DNA from: Allohoeflea poritis
GTDB lineage: Bacteria; Pseudomonadota; Alphaproteobacteria; Rhizobiales; Rhizobiaceae
Assembly (NCBI RefSeq): GCF_027889715.1
Contig: NZ_JAPJZH010000009.1
Location: 62,001-126,000, forward strand
Length of the DNA stretch: 64,000 nt
Direction: 5' to 3'
Within the stretch, counting starts at the first letter, position 1. Every line of letters begins with the position of its first letter. Positions 8,604 to 18,044 of the stretch are shown here, piece after piece. The notes below the pieces were generated by a model that was given only the letters and a program-made list of their open reading frames with translations, searched no databases and had not been told where the DNA came from. The translations under genes were made by a program, and so were the position numbers.

Positions 8604-9686
8604 TCAAAGCGCTTCAACCAGCTTGATAAAGCGCTCCGCTGTCGGCTTTGGCGCGTAGTGAGTCATTGCCCACTCCGACCCGTTCTTCGCGATCTGCTCC
8701 ACATGATCGAAGTCGGAAATCTGCTCCACAAAACTGGGAACATCGGTAAAATCCAGGGCAAGATAATGCACGTTCTTTTCGGGCATGACCGGCAATTCGC
8801 ACCCGTACTTCTCCAGATCGTAGTGGATCGTACAGCACCCGGACGTGAAGGACTCCCACAGCCGCCACGAGTCGAACTGGTTTATCCGCTCGAACTCCAA
8901 AGTCATCAATCTTTCGACCGCCGCGGTCACAAGCTTCGAGAACATGTTTCCACGATAAAGGAACCGTGTCTTCACCTCACCGCCGATCGTGCAGCAAAAG
9001 GCCGTATTTCCCATTCTCTCGAAATAGTTGGGATAGTGGCGCTTGTCGGTCTGGCGCCAGAACAACATGTCCAGATCGTTGAAGTCCGGCACTTCGAAAC
9101 CGTCGGTTTCATCGTCCTTCGGGTACATGGTGTAGATATGCTGCTGGGCGATCTCCTCCCAGCGGCGACGCGCATAATGCATCACGCGAAAATTGGTGGA
9201 AATAACCCGTCTTCTTTCCGTGAACGCTTTGGGTTTGGAATAGTCGATGATTCTGTTTGTCAGCCCGAACTGCCACGGCGTGAAATTTTCGGGAGTGTCC
9301 TGTTTCCTGTTGAAGTGCGCTTTCAGAACGAGATCGGCACCTCTGAGTTCGTCCCTGAAACCGGGCGTGATGACCCCGGCAATCGCATCAATGAAGATAA
9401 GCGCGTATTTCCGTGTCTTCGAAAACAGATCTTCAGGAAGAAGGCCCTCATTCTTCAGGGCGTAATAATGGAATGAGAAGACGACGACATCATAGTCGTT
9501 CAAATCGGATGATGGTGCGGCCCGTATGAGAAAGTCATCCGGATCGGTCGAGCGTTGCCAGTAATTTATGTTGCCGTAGATTTCATGCCCGAGTTGGCTC
9601 AGACCTTCCGCAAGAGCGACAATTCCGTGTTCGTATCCCACGATCTCCGATACGTCGGGCGGATAGCACAGAAAGAATATCTTCAT
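8604..9686 (-). CDS. Glycosyltransferase-like protein (GT-B fold), orphan
   Basis: A 360-residue cytoplasmic protein. The start MKIFFLCYPPDVSEIVGYEH and the segment SQLGHEIYGNI are typical of the first Rossmann strand of GT-B glycosyltransferases, and the C-terminal half holds the motif WRLWESFTSGCCTIHYDLEKYG, which corresponds to the donor-binding E-x7-E-like region of family 1/4 enzymes. The closing segment (SEWAMTHYAPKPTAERFI) also looks like this fold. No other surface-polysaccharide genes are adjacent, so its acceptor is unknown. Annotation as a family 1-like glycosyltransferase is probable, not certain. Confidence 0.6.
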   Translation of the reverse strand: MKIFFLCYPPDVSEIVGYEHGIVALAEGLSQLGHEIYGNINYWQRSTDPDDFLIRAAPSSDLNDYDVVVFSFHYYALKNEGLLPEDLFSKTRKYALIFIDAIAGVITPGFRDELRGADLVLKAHFNRKQDTPENFTPWQFGLTNRIIDYSKPKAFTERRRVISTNFRVMHYARRRWEEIAQQHIYTMYPKDDETDGFEVPDFNDLDMLFWRQTDKRHYPNYFERMGNTAFCCTIGGEVKTRFLYRGNMFSKLVTAAVERLMTLEFERINQFDSWRLWESFTSGCCTIHYDLEKYGCELPVMPEKNVHYLALDFTDVPSFVEQISDFDHVEQIAKNGSEWAMTHYAPKPTAERFIKLVEAL

Positions 9687-9852
9687 GGCGACGCTTATGT
9701 TTCCGATTGGACAACTGACGGTCTATTAGACGTCGAGGGACGATCGGTAAACCGCCCTTTACAGAACGAACGTTAGCGGACGAACGAGCAGCCATGCTGT
9801 CTGATGACTCATGCCTTCGTGTTTTGCGAGAGCACAGACCCGAATTTCAGGC

Positions 9853-9939
9853 TGGTGCCCCCTGCCGGACTTGAACCGGCAAACCCTTTCAGGTGACAGA
9901 TTTTAAGTCTGTTGCGTATACCAATTTCGCCAAGGGGGC
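9853..9939 (-). tRNA. tRNA-Leu (anticodon UAA)
   Basis: Reading the minus strand, the acceptor arm GCCCCCT pairs with AGGGGGC, followed by the discriminator A and an encoded CCA (complement of 9853-9855). The anticodon stem ACAGA/TCTGT encloses CTTAAAA with anticodon TAA. A long variable arm typical of class II tRNAs and a T arm with GGTTCAAGTCC follow. All arms fold; identity as Leu(UAA) is clear. Confidence 0.97.
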
Positions 9940-10074
9940 CCGCGCCTACTGGTAATTATCCATGACAGGATTGCAAGCTATTTAATACGGATCAGAGCTC
10001 GGCCTATCCGTGGTTGCAGACGCAATGAATTCGCTCTTTACCCGCCGCAATGTGTTTTACATCCGCAGCGAATG

Positions 10075-10099
10075 TGCATAGGATAATGCATAACGCATA
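10075..10099. promoter_or_regulatory. Repeated TGCATA motifs upstream of the XRE regulator
   Basis: TGCATA at 10075-10080 and 10087-10092, then CGCATA at 10094-10099, about 50-75 bp upstream of the XRE start. The same core forms a perfect palindrome upstream of the GNAT gene (12135-12151). This looks like an autoregulatory operator for the XRE protein; that link is inferred. Confidence 0.5.
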
Positions 10100-10147
10100 A
10101 TTCCTGAAAAACACCAAAAGTATATTCAACGGCTTCATAATTCTGCC

Positions 10148-10585
10148 ATGGCTCAACTCAACACCAGACTGAAGGCCGCGCGGGAGGCGGCCGGGTATAG
10201 GACCGCCGCGATCGCCGCCGAGGCGCTCGGCGTGAGCTACTCCACCTATGCATCGCACGAGAACGGTTCGCGCGGTGTGAGCCGCCCTGCCCTTACGCAA
10301 TATGCCAAACGGTTCAAGGTAACGACCGACTGGCTGCTGTCCGGAAAGGGCGACGGCCCGGACAGCGATGCCGACGGTTACCCGAACACCAGACTGGTCT
10401 CTGCCAACGGATCCGATACGGAACTCGATCTCGAACTGTTCGATCAGGCCACGCATGCGGCCGATATGATCATCGAGGACTACGGACGGCAGGTGTCGCT
10501 GGAAAAGCGGCACAAGCTCATTCAGCAGCAGTACCGCAGGCTGCGCGCGCTGCGCTCGAAGAATCTTGTGAAGGAAAGCAATTAG
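10148..10585 (+). CDS. XRE-family transcriptional regulator
   Basis: A 145-residue protein with an N-terminal Cro/CI-type helix-turn-helix (about 4-60: TRLKAAREAAGYRTAAIAAE, then the recognition helix VSYSTYASHENGSRG) ending in the DWLLSGKG phrase often seen in prophage-type and rhizobial XRE regulators. The C-terminal part is acidic then basic, with no known effector domain. It is the first of three same-strand genes. TGCATA repeats in its promoter suggest autoregulation. A tRNA gene lies 210 bp upstream, but there is no integrase, so I do not call a prophage. Confidence 0.85.
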   Translation: MAQLNTRLKAAREAAGYRTAAIAAEALGVSYSTYASHENGSRGVSRPALTQYAKRFKVTTDWLLSGKGDGPDSDADGYPNTRLVSANGSDTELDLELFDQATHAADMIIEDYGRQVSLEKRHKLIQQQYRRLRALRSKNLVKESN

Positions 10586-10644
10586 AAATTATCTTATCAT
10601 CCAGGCGCCGGTAAGATTTTGGGGAAGTAACAGGAAATCCATAA

Positions 10645-10929
10645 ATGATAAAATCCATAAATGTGAATATGGTCGGTTTCGACCATCCCGCCGCGCAAGC
10701 TATTTTAGACGCCCCTGACCGCTACGCCAACGACCGTGAATATCTCGACGCCATGTGCGAGCACTACGGGTGCCACCTGTCGCGTGACATAATTGCGGTA
10801 ACCGTCGCCAGCCACACCGACATTGAGCGCTTTACCTCTGCGGAATGGGACAGGTTCGCTTCCCTGTTCGGTCGCGTAATCGCGCAGTTCGTGGCCGCCG
10901 AAGAGGCAGGATATGGCCGTCCACACTAA
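10645..10929 (+). CDS. Hypothetical protein (94 aa)
   Basis: Not recognised. The 94-residue product is mixed helical with an acidic C-terminus and one Cys pair region (MCEHYGCHLS). AGGAAAT precedes the ATG. Its last 17 bp overlap the start of the next gene, so translation of the two is probably coupled. Co-transcription with the XRE regulator (59-bp gap) is likely. Confidence 0.6.
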   Translation: MIKSINVNMVGFDHPAAQAILDAPDRYANDREYLDAMCEHYGCHLSRDIIAVTVASHTDIERFTSAEWDRFASLFGRVIAQFVAAEEAGYGRPH

Positions 10930-11491
10930 GCTTCTGGACGACGGTGTCTTCGACACGCTGGACGTGTCGAAAACGCAATTGGACCTATTCCGGTTGTGGG
11001 ATCGAAGCGGCGGGCATGTGGACGAGCAACTGCATGCACGCCTTTTCGGTCTGGCCGATGAGCTGGTGCTGTTCGGAATGCCCATGAAGACCGCAATTCC
11101 GGAGATAACCCATGTCGGGCACCGCTCACTGGCGGGACGCGTCATGGGAACGGGATGGCGTAAGGATTTGAATGCCGGAGGCGGCAGCGATGCCGTCGCC
11201 GCCGCCTATCTGAAGGCCTGTCAAGGTGAGCCCGTTCTCGAACATGTAACCTACGAAACATGCCGCAATGAAGGGCGCTTCCAACTCGCCTACCGGCGTC
11301 TTGTCCTGATGATCAAGACACCAAAAGGTTTTCCATTTCTGGCGACATACTCGGAGCTTGAACAGCTGGACTGCGCAACTCGTCCTTCAGCCAGCCAAGG
11401 AATTCACTCCGGTTTATCGCGCCAAGCCAATAATCATGTTTTGCTTGGCTCGGGTGCTGCACCCATTGCAGCGCATTCTTTATCTGCGTAG
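10913..11491 (+). CDS. PAS-like domain protein with an antisense-overlapping tail
   Basis: A 192-residue product whose middle (about 45-150) resembles small alphaproteobacterial PAS-like proteins: DELVLFG, then GHRSLAGRVMGTGW, then YLKACQGEPVLEHV and YRRLVLMI. It overlaps the preceding gene by 17 bp and has a good Shine-Dalgarno (GAGGCAGGA). The last 179 bp (about residues 134-192) run antisense to the C-terminal codons of the convergent GNAT gene and look compositionally arbitrary. The functional protein may end near TYSELEQL (about residue 146), with the extension either a stop-codon loss or tolerated overlap. The PAS assignment is tentative. Confidence 0.55.
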   Translation: MAVHTKLLDDGVFDTLDVSKTQLDLFRLWDRSGGHVDEQLHARLFGLADELVLFGMPMKTAIPEITHVGHRSLAGRVMGTGWRKDLNAGGGSDAVAAAYLKACQGEPVLEHVTYETCRNEGRFQLAYRRLVLMIKTPKGFPFLATYSELEQLDCATRPSASQGIHSGLSRQANNHVLLGSGAAPIAAHSLSA

Positions 11492-12044
11492 TCAGTTCAA
11501 TCGCAGCCATCAGGCCGCTGCGCACATCCTTGTTTTCCATGAAGATGTAGAAGAGGTCCGTGTCGGGCCAATAGCTCCAAGCCACCGGCTTGACGTAGGC
11601 CGCCATCAGTTGACCGATACCCTGCTTCTGATACTTCGGAAGCACCCGGTATTCGCCGCAATAGCACATTGTGCCGTGCATGCGCTCCAGGAAAGGTTTC
11701 TGATCCTTCTGGAATACAACCGGATTTTCCGAATCCGGCGTGTAGTAGCGCGTCCATGAACGCTTCGCGTAACTTGCCAGCGACTCCGAACCCAGCGGCT
11801 GACGCTTGCAGGCCACGGTGGCGACGCACTTGCCGTTGTCGTAAACGCCGACCCAGAACGCCTCGTCGCGGAAAAACGCGTTGAACCGCGGCGCAAAATG
11901 CGGCGTCGCCTCGAAGCCCATGCGCTCGGTTTCGGTCATGAAGAGTTCGAAGTCGGTGGAATGCCGCAATTCCAGTCCCAGTTCTTCGATCTTCCAGCGG
12001 TAATGCCCCGCTACACGGTTTATCGGTTCCAAATATTCTTGCAT
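11313..12044 (-). CDS. GNAT-fold N-acetyltransferase-like protein
   Basis: A 243-residue protein with the acetyl-CoA loop YRVLPKYQKQGIGQLMAAYV (about 133-152), carrying the Q-x-x-G-x-G/A signature of GNAT enzymes, preceded by strands with VGVYDNGKCVATVACKR. The N-terminal 60 residues and the C-terminal tail are specific to this group. The substrate is unknown. The gene converges with and overlaps the PAS-like gene by 179 bp. Its upstream region carries a perfect TGCAT-core palindrome like the repeats before the XRE gene, suggesting shared control. Confidence 0.65.
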   Translation of the reverse strand: MQEYLEPINRVAGHYRWKIEELGLELRHSTDFELFMTETERMGFEATPHFAPRFNAFFRDEAFWVGVYDNGKCVATVACKRQPLGSESLASYAKRSWTRYYTPDSENPVVFQKDQKPFLERMHGTMCYCGEYRVLPKYQKQGIGQLMAAYVKPVAWSYWPDTDLFYIFMENKDVRSGLMAAIELTTQIKNALQWVQHPSQAKHDYWLGAINRSEFLGWLKDELRSPAVQAPSMSPEMENLLVS

Positions 12045-12454
12045 ACAAAATCACCCACATACGTTCACTAAAGTATAGCGGTCTGGTAAAACCTGTACAA
12101 TTTCAAGGGTATTAACGCGGATGCTTAATACGCCCTATGCATAATGCATAGACAATGGAACCACTCGCATTTGAAACATTTCGGAAACTTTGTTGACCGC
12201 AAGCGCGCCGTTGGGCCGTGAAATCGGCACCTCCGGCAAGGTATTCCTTAACAAGCGGCCGGGCGGACCCTGTCGGCCGGCGGGTTCGAAACCGGCATTG
12301 GGGCGTCAGGTCGCGCCCGGCCTTCAACCACGAGACGGAATAAACGTGGTGTACTCTTTATGCTTCCACAACTCGGGGTTGTCAATATCGCAATCTGCGG
12401 CCACCGAAACATCCACAATGAATCGTAAATCAACGATGCCTCGGACCGATCGCG
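12045..12454. other. 410-bp gap between the GNAT gene and the 5-oxoprolinase gene
   Basis: No supportable gene. It contains the palindrome at 12135-12151 and a GC-rich stretch at 12250-12320 with GGTTCGAAACC, which resembles a tRNA T arm but has no tRNA around it. The 5-oxoprolinase gene ends at 12455; no clean terminator was found. Confidence 0.5.
12135..12151. promoter_or_regulatory. Perfect palindrome CTATGCAT-A-ATGCATAG
   Basis: Eight-base arms around a single A, 91 bp upstream of the GNAT start. The core TGCATA matches the repeats upstream of the XRE gene. A dimeric repressor, plausibly the XRE protein, could bind here. Confidence 0.55.
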
Positions 12455-15400
12455 TCAGCCCACGCCCCAGCCGCCGCCGCCTGGCGTCTTCATGCAAAAC
12501 ACATCATCAGGCGCAACCTCGGCATGATCGTTGCCTTCGAGCATTCGCTCCTGCCCATCGCTCCGCAACACGCTGTTTTCTCCGCAGGCGCCGTCCTCTC
12601 CACCGCGCACGCCGAACGGTCTCGTTTTCCGGTGCGAGGTCAGCGTGGTGACGGTCATGGCCTCGAGAAACCGCATCTTTCGAACGATCCCGTCGCCACC
12701 CGAATGGGCGCCGCTGCCGCCGGATCCGCGGCGGATGGCAAATTCCTCGACACGCACCGGGAAGCGCTTTTCGAGCACTTCCGGATCGGTCATGCGCGTA
12801 TTGGTCATGTGAGAATGAACAGCGCTGGCGCCGGAAAAGTCCGGCCCCGCCCCGGTTCCTCCGCAAATGGTTTCATAGTTCTGCAGGCGATCATTGCCCC
12901 ACACGAAATTGTTCATTGTGCCTTGCGATCCAGCGATCACGCCGAGTGCGCCGTAGAGGCAGTCGGCGATCGACTGGCTGACCTCCGTATTGCCGGCAAT
13001 GACCGCGGCCGGATATTGCGGATTGATCATCGTACCGGCCGGTGCGATGATTCTGAGCGGCTTCAGACAGCCCTCGTTCATGGGTATGTCGGCACCGACG
13101 AGCGTGCGGAAGACATAAAGAACGACGGCCGTGCTTATCGATGACGGAGCGTTGTAGTTTCCTTCGTCCTGCCCGGATGTACCGGTGAAATCGATGGCCG
13201 CCTCGCGGGCGTCCGGATCGACGGTGATCGTGACGCTGATCTGCGCGCCGCTGTCGAGCGGATAGGTGAAATGACCGTTTTCAAGGCGCGTAATCACCCG
13301 CCGGACCGACTCCTCGGCATTGTCCTGCACATGCCCCATATAGGCGATGACGGCCTCCTGCCCGTAGGTGGCGATCATCCGTCGGACCTCGCGCACGCCC
13401 GTCTCGTTGGCGGCGATCTGCGCTTCGAGATCCGCCATGTTCTGATCGATGTTCCGGCACGGATACCGGCCCGATCCGAGCAGCGCTCGTGTTTCATCGC
13501 CAAGCAGCCGGCCGTCTTCAACCAGCTTGAAATTGCTGATCAGAACACCTTCTTCATCGATGTGGCGGCTGTCCGGCGGAGCCGATCCGGGCGTGCGACC
13601 GCCGATATCGGCATGATGACCGCGCGAACCGACAAAGAACAGAATCTCCTCGCCGGCTTCGTCGAACACGGGCGTGATCACAGTCACGTCCGGCAGATGC
13701 GTGCCGCCCTCGAACGGGTTGTTCAGCATATAGCTGTCGCCGGGCCGGATCTTGCCGCGGTTCATTTCGAGCACGGTGCGCACGCTCTGGCTCATCGAGC
13801 CCAGATGCACCGGCACATGCGGCGCATTGGCGACCAGCCCGCCGGATGCGTCGAAGAGCGCGCAGGAAAAATCGAGCCGTTCCTTGATGTTGACCGAATA
13901 GGCCGTGTTGGCAAGCGTCGCGCCCATCTGTTCGGCGATCGACATGAAGAGGTTGTTGAACACCTCCAGCATGATCGGATCGGCCTCCGTACCCAGCGCC
14001 GCCCGACGGGCCTTTTCGACAATACGGGTCAGAACGAGATTTCCGTAATTGTCGATGCGCGCCTGCCATCCGTCCTCGACCACATTGGTTCCGGTTCGCT
14101 CGGTGATGATGGCCGGTCCGGCAACGATCTGCCCCACGGCAAGTTCATCGCGTTCATAGAGCGGAGCATCCGTCCAGCTTCCGTCACTGAGCATGCGAAC
14201 TGCGGCACGCGGCATGGCATCTTCCAGCCGGCCGGTGGCCAGCGTCTCGGATGCGGCTTCCGCCAAGCCGATCGCCTCGGCCGCCAGCATGTCTATGATG
14301 AGTTCCCGGCTCGGCGAGGCGAACCCGTAACGCGCCTCATGCGCGGCATCGAAGCGCCGCTGCATCTCTTCAGCTGTACCGAATGCCACCTCAAGCGTCT
14401 GGTGAGAGCCTGCATAGCGAAGGTGCGCCCGAAGCTCGGTCCGGATCCTTTCGGCTTCCACACCCTGCTGTGCCACCTCTGAGTGAACCTCCGCCTCGAT
14501 CCGGTCCAGGACTTCACGCGCCCGTGCCGAATCGTCCACGCCGCCATCGAACTGCTCTTCCCGCATTGCCCGGATTTCAGCCAGCCCCATTCCGTATGCG
14601 GAAAGAACGCCGGCGAACGGGTGGATAAAAACCGATGTCATGCCGAGCGCGTCGGCGACCAGGCAGGCATGCTGGCCACCGGCGCCACCGAAACAGTTCA
14701 ACGTGTAGGCCGTGACATTGTATCCGCGCTGAACGGAGATCTTCTTGATCGCATTGGCCATGTTCTCGACGGCAACCCGCAGAAAGCCCTCCGCCGTCTC
14801 TTCGGCTGTCAAAGGCGGCGATCCGGTGCGGTTGGCAATCTCCTGCGCCATCTCGGCAAATTTCAGCCGGACGATTTCGGCATCCAACGGCTGATCGGCA
14901 TGCGGCCCGAAGACATTGGGGAAATGCTCCGGATTAAGCTTTCCCAGCATCACGTTGCAGTCGGTCACTGTGAGCGGCCCGCCGCGACGATAGCAGGCGG
15001 GACCGGGATTGGCCCCGGCGCTTTCCGGCCCGACCTGATAGCGTCCGTCGCGGAAACTCAGGATCGAGCCTCCGCCGGCCGCGACCGTGTGGATGTTCAT
15101 CATCGGCGCGCGCATGCGCACGCCGGCGACTTCCGTCTCGAAACTGCGTTCATATTCGCCGGCATAGTGGCACACATCGGTGGAGGTTCCGCCCATGTCG
15201 AAGCCGATCAGCTTGTCGAAACCGGCTAGCCCGGCGGTCTTGACCATTCCGACGACACCACCCGCCGGCCCGGACAGGATCGCATCCTTGCCCTGGAAAA
15301 GCCGTGCATCCGTCAGGCCGCCGCTGGACTGCATGAACATGAGCCGCTCGCAGGCACCGCCCTCGACATCGAGCGCCTCGGCGACCTGATCGACATAGCG

Positions 15401-16051
15401 GCGTAGGATGGGCGTAAGATAAGCATCGACAACCGTCGTGTCGCCGCGCGAGACCAGCTTGATAAGCTTGCTTGTTTCGTGGCTGGTCGAAACCTGTGTG
15501 AAGCCCATTTCGCGAGCAAGCCCGGCGACAGCCAGTTCGTGTTGCGGATTGAGATAAGCATGCATGAAGGCGATGGCGACGCCCCGCACCCCATTGTCAA
15601 AGGCGCGTTGAAGCGCGATCCGAGCGGATTCCAGATCGAGCGGCGTCACCACCTTTCCCTCGGCGTCAAGCCGTTCGCGCACCTGCCCGACATCGCAGTA
15701 AAGCAGCGCCGGAAGTTCGATCTTCAGGTCAAACAGGCGGGGACGGTTCTGGTACCCGATGCGCAGCAGATCGCCCAACCCTTCGGTGATCAGGAGCAAT
15801 GTGGGATCGCCCTTGCGCTCAAGCAGCGCATTGGTCGCGACGGTCGTGCCCATTTTGACCGCCGCAATGGTCGATGGCGGAAGCGTGGAACCGTCGGGAA
15901 CGCCGATCAGTTCACGAACCCCCTGAACAGCGGCGTCCTTGTATTGCTCGGGATTTTCCGACAGCAGCTTATGCGTCACGAGCGATCCATCGGGCCTGCG
16001 AGCCACGATATCGGTGAATGTTCCACCACGGTCTATCCAGAATTGCCACAT
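12455..16051 (-). CDS. 5-oxoprolinase (ATP-hydrolysing), fused HyuA-HyuB type
   Basis: Single-chain 5-oxoprolinase, about 1198 residues, the length of the eukaryotic OPLAH type. It cleaves 5-oxoproline (pyroglutamate) to glutamate with ATP. The HyuA half (about 1-680) has the ASKHA phosphate loops [10 protein letters not shown] near the N-terminus and [14 protein letters not shown] (about 280), followed by the OPLAH-like segment [20 protein letters not shown]. The HyuB half (about 700-1195) includes [16 protein letters not shown] and [15 protein letters not shown]. The start at 16051 has GGAG nine bases upstream; earlier in-frame Met codons lack this. It is the last gene of a locus with TRAP and YcsI genes. 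N-methylhydantoinase is the alternative, but the motifs favour oxoprolinase. Confidence 0.88.
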   Translation of the reverse strand: MWQFWIDRGGTFTDIVARRPDGSLVTHKLLSENPEQYKDAAVQGVRELIGVPDGSTLPPSTIAAVKMGTTVATNALLERKGDPTLLLITEGLGDLLRIGYQNRPRLFDLKIELPALLYCDVGQVRERLDAEGKVVTPLDLESARIALQRAFDNGVRGVAIAFMHAYLNPQHELAVAGLAREMGFTQVSTSHETSKLIKLVSRGDTTVVDAYLTPILRRYVDQVAEALDVEGGACERLMFMQSSGGLTDARLFQGKDAILSGPAGGVVGMVKTAGLAGFDKLIGFDMGGTSTDVCHYAGEYERSFETEVAGVRMRAPMMNIHTVAAGGGSILSFRDGRYQVGPESAGANPGPACYRRGGPLTVTDCNVMLGKLNPEHFPNVFGPHADQPLDAEIVRLKFAEMAQEIANRTGSPPLTAEETAEGFLRVAVENMANAIKKISVQRGYNVTAYTLNCFGGAGGQHACLVADALGMTSVFIHPFAGVLSAYGMGLAEIRAMREEQFDGGVDDSARAREVLDRIEAEVHSEVAQQGVEAERIRTELRAHLRYAGSHQTLEVAFGTAEEMQRRFDAAHEARYGFASPSRELIIDMLAAEAIGLAEAASETLATGRLEDAMPRAAVRMLSDGSWTDAPLYERDELAVGQIVAGPAIITERTGTNVVEDGWQARIDNYGNLVLTRIVEKARRAALGTEADPIMLEVFNNLFMSIAEQMGATLANTAYSVNIKERLDFSCALFDASGGLVANAPHVPVHLGSMSQSVRTVLEMNRGKIRPGDSYMLNNPFEGGTHLPDVTVITPVFDEAGEEILFFVGSRGHHADIGGRTPGSAPPDSRHIDEEGVLISNFKLVEDGRLLGDETRALLGSGRYPCRNIDQNMADLEAQIAANETGVREVRRMIATYGQEAVIAYMGHVQDNAEESVRRVITRLENGHFTYPLDSGAQISVTITVDPDAREAAIDFTGTSGQDEGNYNAPSSISTAVVLYVFRTLVGADIPMNEGCLKPLRIIAPAGTMINPQYPAAVIAGNTEVSQSIADCLYGALGVIAGSQGTMNNFVWGNDRLQNYETICGGTGAGPDFSGASAVHSHMTNTRMTDPEVLEKRFPVRVEEFAIRRGSGGSGAHSGGDGIVRKMRFLEAMTVTTLTSHRKTRPFGVRGGEDGACGENSVLRSDGQERMLEGNDHAEVAPDDVFCMKTPGGGGWGVG

Positions 16052-16138
16052 TCGGCACATCTCCATTCTTCGGCGGCCCGAAACGCCCACCGTCTGCATT
16101 TTTCAATTTTCAATCAAGCCTTCCGGCTTTGAGGGTCC

Positions 16139-17422
16139 TTAATAGACCAGCGAGGGCAGCCAGAGCGCCAGTTGCGGAAAGGCCAGCAGCAGCGCGATCA
16201 TCGCGAACATGGTGATGACAAAAGGCGCCGCGCCCTTCATGACATCGACAATCTCGCCACGGCCGCGAATGCCCTGCACCACGTAGAGGTTGATGCCGAT
16301 GGGCGGCGTGATCAGCGCGGTTTCCAATAGCACCATCAGCAAAATGCCGAACCACACCGGATCGTAGCCGAGCGCGATGACGATGGGTGTGATGATCGGC
16401 GCCGTCGTCAACAGCATCGACAGTGTTTCCATGAAGCATCCGAGCACCACCAGCACGGCGATGATCAGCAGCATGGTCTGGAACGGTGTCAGCCCGAGGC
16501 CGGAAACGAAATCGGTCAGTGCCGTCGTCAGGCCGATGACCGACAGGACGAAGTTCAGGAACACCGCTGCAAGGATGATCAGCATGATCATGGAGGTGGT
16601 GCGCATGGTGCCTTCGACCGCATGGCGCAACATCGTCAATGTGAGCTTGCCGTTGCGCGCGGCGAGGATCATCGCGGCGACGACACCCAGCGACGCCGCC
16701 TCGGTCGGTGTCGCTAGCCCCGCATAGATCGAGCCGACGACGACCAGGAAGATGCCGATCGGCGGTATCAGCGCCGGCAGTGCCGCAAGTCGCGCGCCCC
16801 AGTCCGTTCTGATGGCTTCGCCACCCCAGCCGCGCCGCATGAGACACAGGATCACCACCGTGCCCATGAACAGGCTGGCCAGGAGAAAACCCGGAATGAA
16901 GCCGGCGAGGTAGAGCTCAGGCACCGAGGTGTCTGTCAGAAGTCCATAAAGAATGAGGTTGATCGAAGGCGGGATGAGAATGCCGAGCGTGCCGCCGGCC
17001 GCGATCGTTCCGAGAAACAATGGCTCGTTGTATCCGCGCTTTTCGATCTGCGGCACGGCCACGGTGCCGATGGTTGCCGCCGTTGCGACGGACGAGCCGG
17101 ACGTTGCGGCGAACAGCGCGCTGGAGCCGATATTCGAATGCATCAGTCCGCCCGGCAGCCAGCCGACCCAGCGTACGATGCCCTCATACATGCGCTCGGT
17201 GATGCCGGCGCGCAGCAGTATCTCGCCGAGCAGCACGAACATCGGGATCGCCACCAGCAGGAAATCGGTTCCGGTCTGCCACACCATGTCGCCGAGCGCC
17301 CGGTGCAGCGGCATCGGGCTTTCCAGATATTGCAGCGTCAGCCCAAGCCAGCCAAGCGACGCGGCAACCGGGACGGCAAGCGCAATCAGCGCGATCAGAA
17401 TGAGGAGAGTTTTGACGAGCAT
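16139..17422 (-). CDS. TRAP transporter large permease (DctM family)
   Basis: A 427-residue integral-membrane protein, the large (12-helix-type) subunit of a tripartite ATP-independent periplasmic transporter. Family phrases are present: PMFVLLGEILLRAGITERMY, GGLMHSNIGSSALFAATSGSS, GIL(I)PPSINLI and the later TPPIGINLYVVQGI. The ATG at 17422 lies directly after the DctQ stop (TGACATG), so the pair is translationally coupled. It should import an organic acid using a Na+ or H+ gradient with DctP and DctQ. Context suggests pyroglutamate. Confidence 0.94.
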   Translation of the reverse strand: MLVKTLLILIALIALAVPVAASLGWLGLTLQYLESPMPLHRALGDMVWQTGTDFLLVAIPMFVLLGEILLRAGITERMYEGIVRWVGWLPGGLMHSNIGSSALFAATSGSSVATAATIGTVAVPQIEKRGYNEPLFLGTIAAGGTLGILIPPSINLILYGLLTDTSVPELYLAGFIPGFLLASLFMGTVVILCLMRRGWGGEAIRTDWGARLAALPALIPPIGIFLVVVGSIYAGLATPTEAASLGVVAAMILAARNGKLTLTMLRHAVEGTMRTTSMIMLIILAAVFLNFVLSVIGLTTALTDFVSGLGLTPFQTMLLIIAVLVVLGCFMETLSMLLTTAPIITPIVIALGYDPVWFGILLMVLLETALITPPIGINLYVVQGIRGRGEIVDVMKGAAPFVITMFAMIALLLAFPQLALWLPSLVY

Positions 17423-17423
17423 G

Positions 17424-17987
17424 TCAGACGGCCTCGTCCTCGATCTGCTCTTCCACCGATTTGACACCGATGAGCAGATTGGCACCGGCGCCATCGCCCC
17501 GCATCAGCCGCATCAGCGCGACCAATCCGAGCAGCGCGCCGCAGAAAACGAAGAACATCCAGCCGAACAGCCAGGGAATCTGAGGAAGCGCCAGCGGCGT
17601 GCGCAGCGGCGTGATCGACCGCGAACCGTGTTCAAGCGTGTCGGCGACAAGCGACCAGGCCATGGTGGTCACGACCCCCGCGAAGCCGACCAGCAGGACA
17701 AGTCCGAGGAAATTGCAGAGCGTGCGAAGCCATGCGGGAAAGAACGGAAACAGCGCATCGACCCGGATATGCGCCCGTTCGAATAGAGCGAAGGAGAAAC
17801 CCAGCGTCGTCGCGACGCCGAAGGCATAGCCCGAAAGCTCATCGGCACCGCCGATGCTGACATTTAAAATCTTGCGCAGCGCGACCTCGACGGTGACCAG
17901 CAGCGCGGAGCCGATGATCAGAACACCGCCTGTCCACACCAGCAACCGGCTCAGCCGCTCCGAAAGCAGCAGCGACTTTTCCAGCAT
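17424..17987 (-). CDS. TRAP transporter small permease (DctQ family)
   Basis: A 187-residue protein with four hydrophobic helices, the size and layout of the DctQ subunit. The segment RKILNVSIGGADELSGYAFGVATTLGFSFAL carries the family's conserved GADE-L motif region. It sits between dctP and dctM on the same strand, one base from the dctM start. It pairs with the large permease in the inner membrane. Confidence 0.92.
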   Translation of the reverse strand: MLEKSLLLSERLSRLLVWTGGVLIIGSALLVTVEVALRKILNVSIGGADELSGYAFGVATTLGFSFALFERAHIRVDALFPFFPAWLRTLCNFLGLVLLVGFAGVVTTMAWSLVADTLEHGSRSITPLRTPLALPQIPWLFGWMFFVFCGALLGLVALMRLMRGDGAGANLLIGVKSVEEQIEDEAV

Positions 17988-18044
17988 GACGTCCTCCCCG
18001 CATGCACGGCCGGCTGCTATGCCGGCCGTGGTCCTTGATTTTTG

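Noticed and set aside
9853-12044. Prophage or genomic island at tRNA-Leu
   Set aside because: An XRE regulator next to a tRNA is suggestive, but no integrase, phage genes, repeat of the tRNA 3' end or shift in base composition is present.
12283-12293. tRNA-like T arm (GGTTCGAAACC)
   Set aside because: No acceptor, anticodon or D arm can be folded around it.
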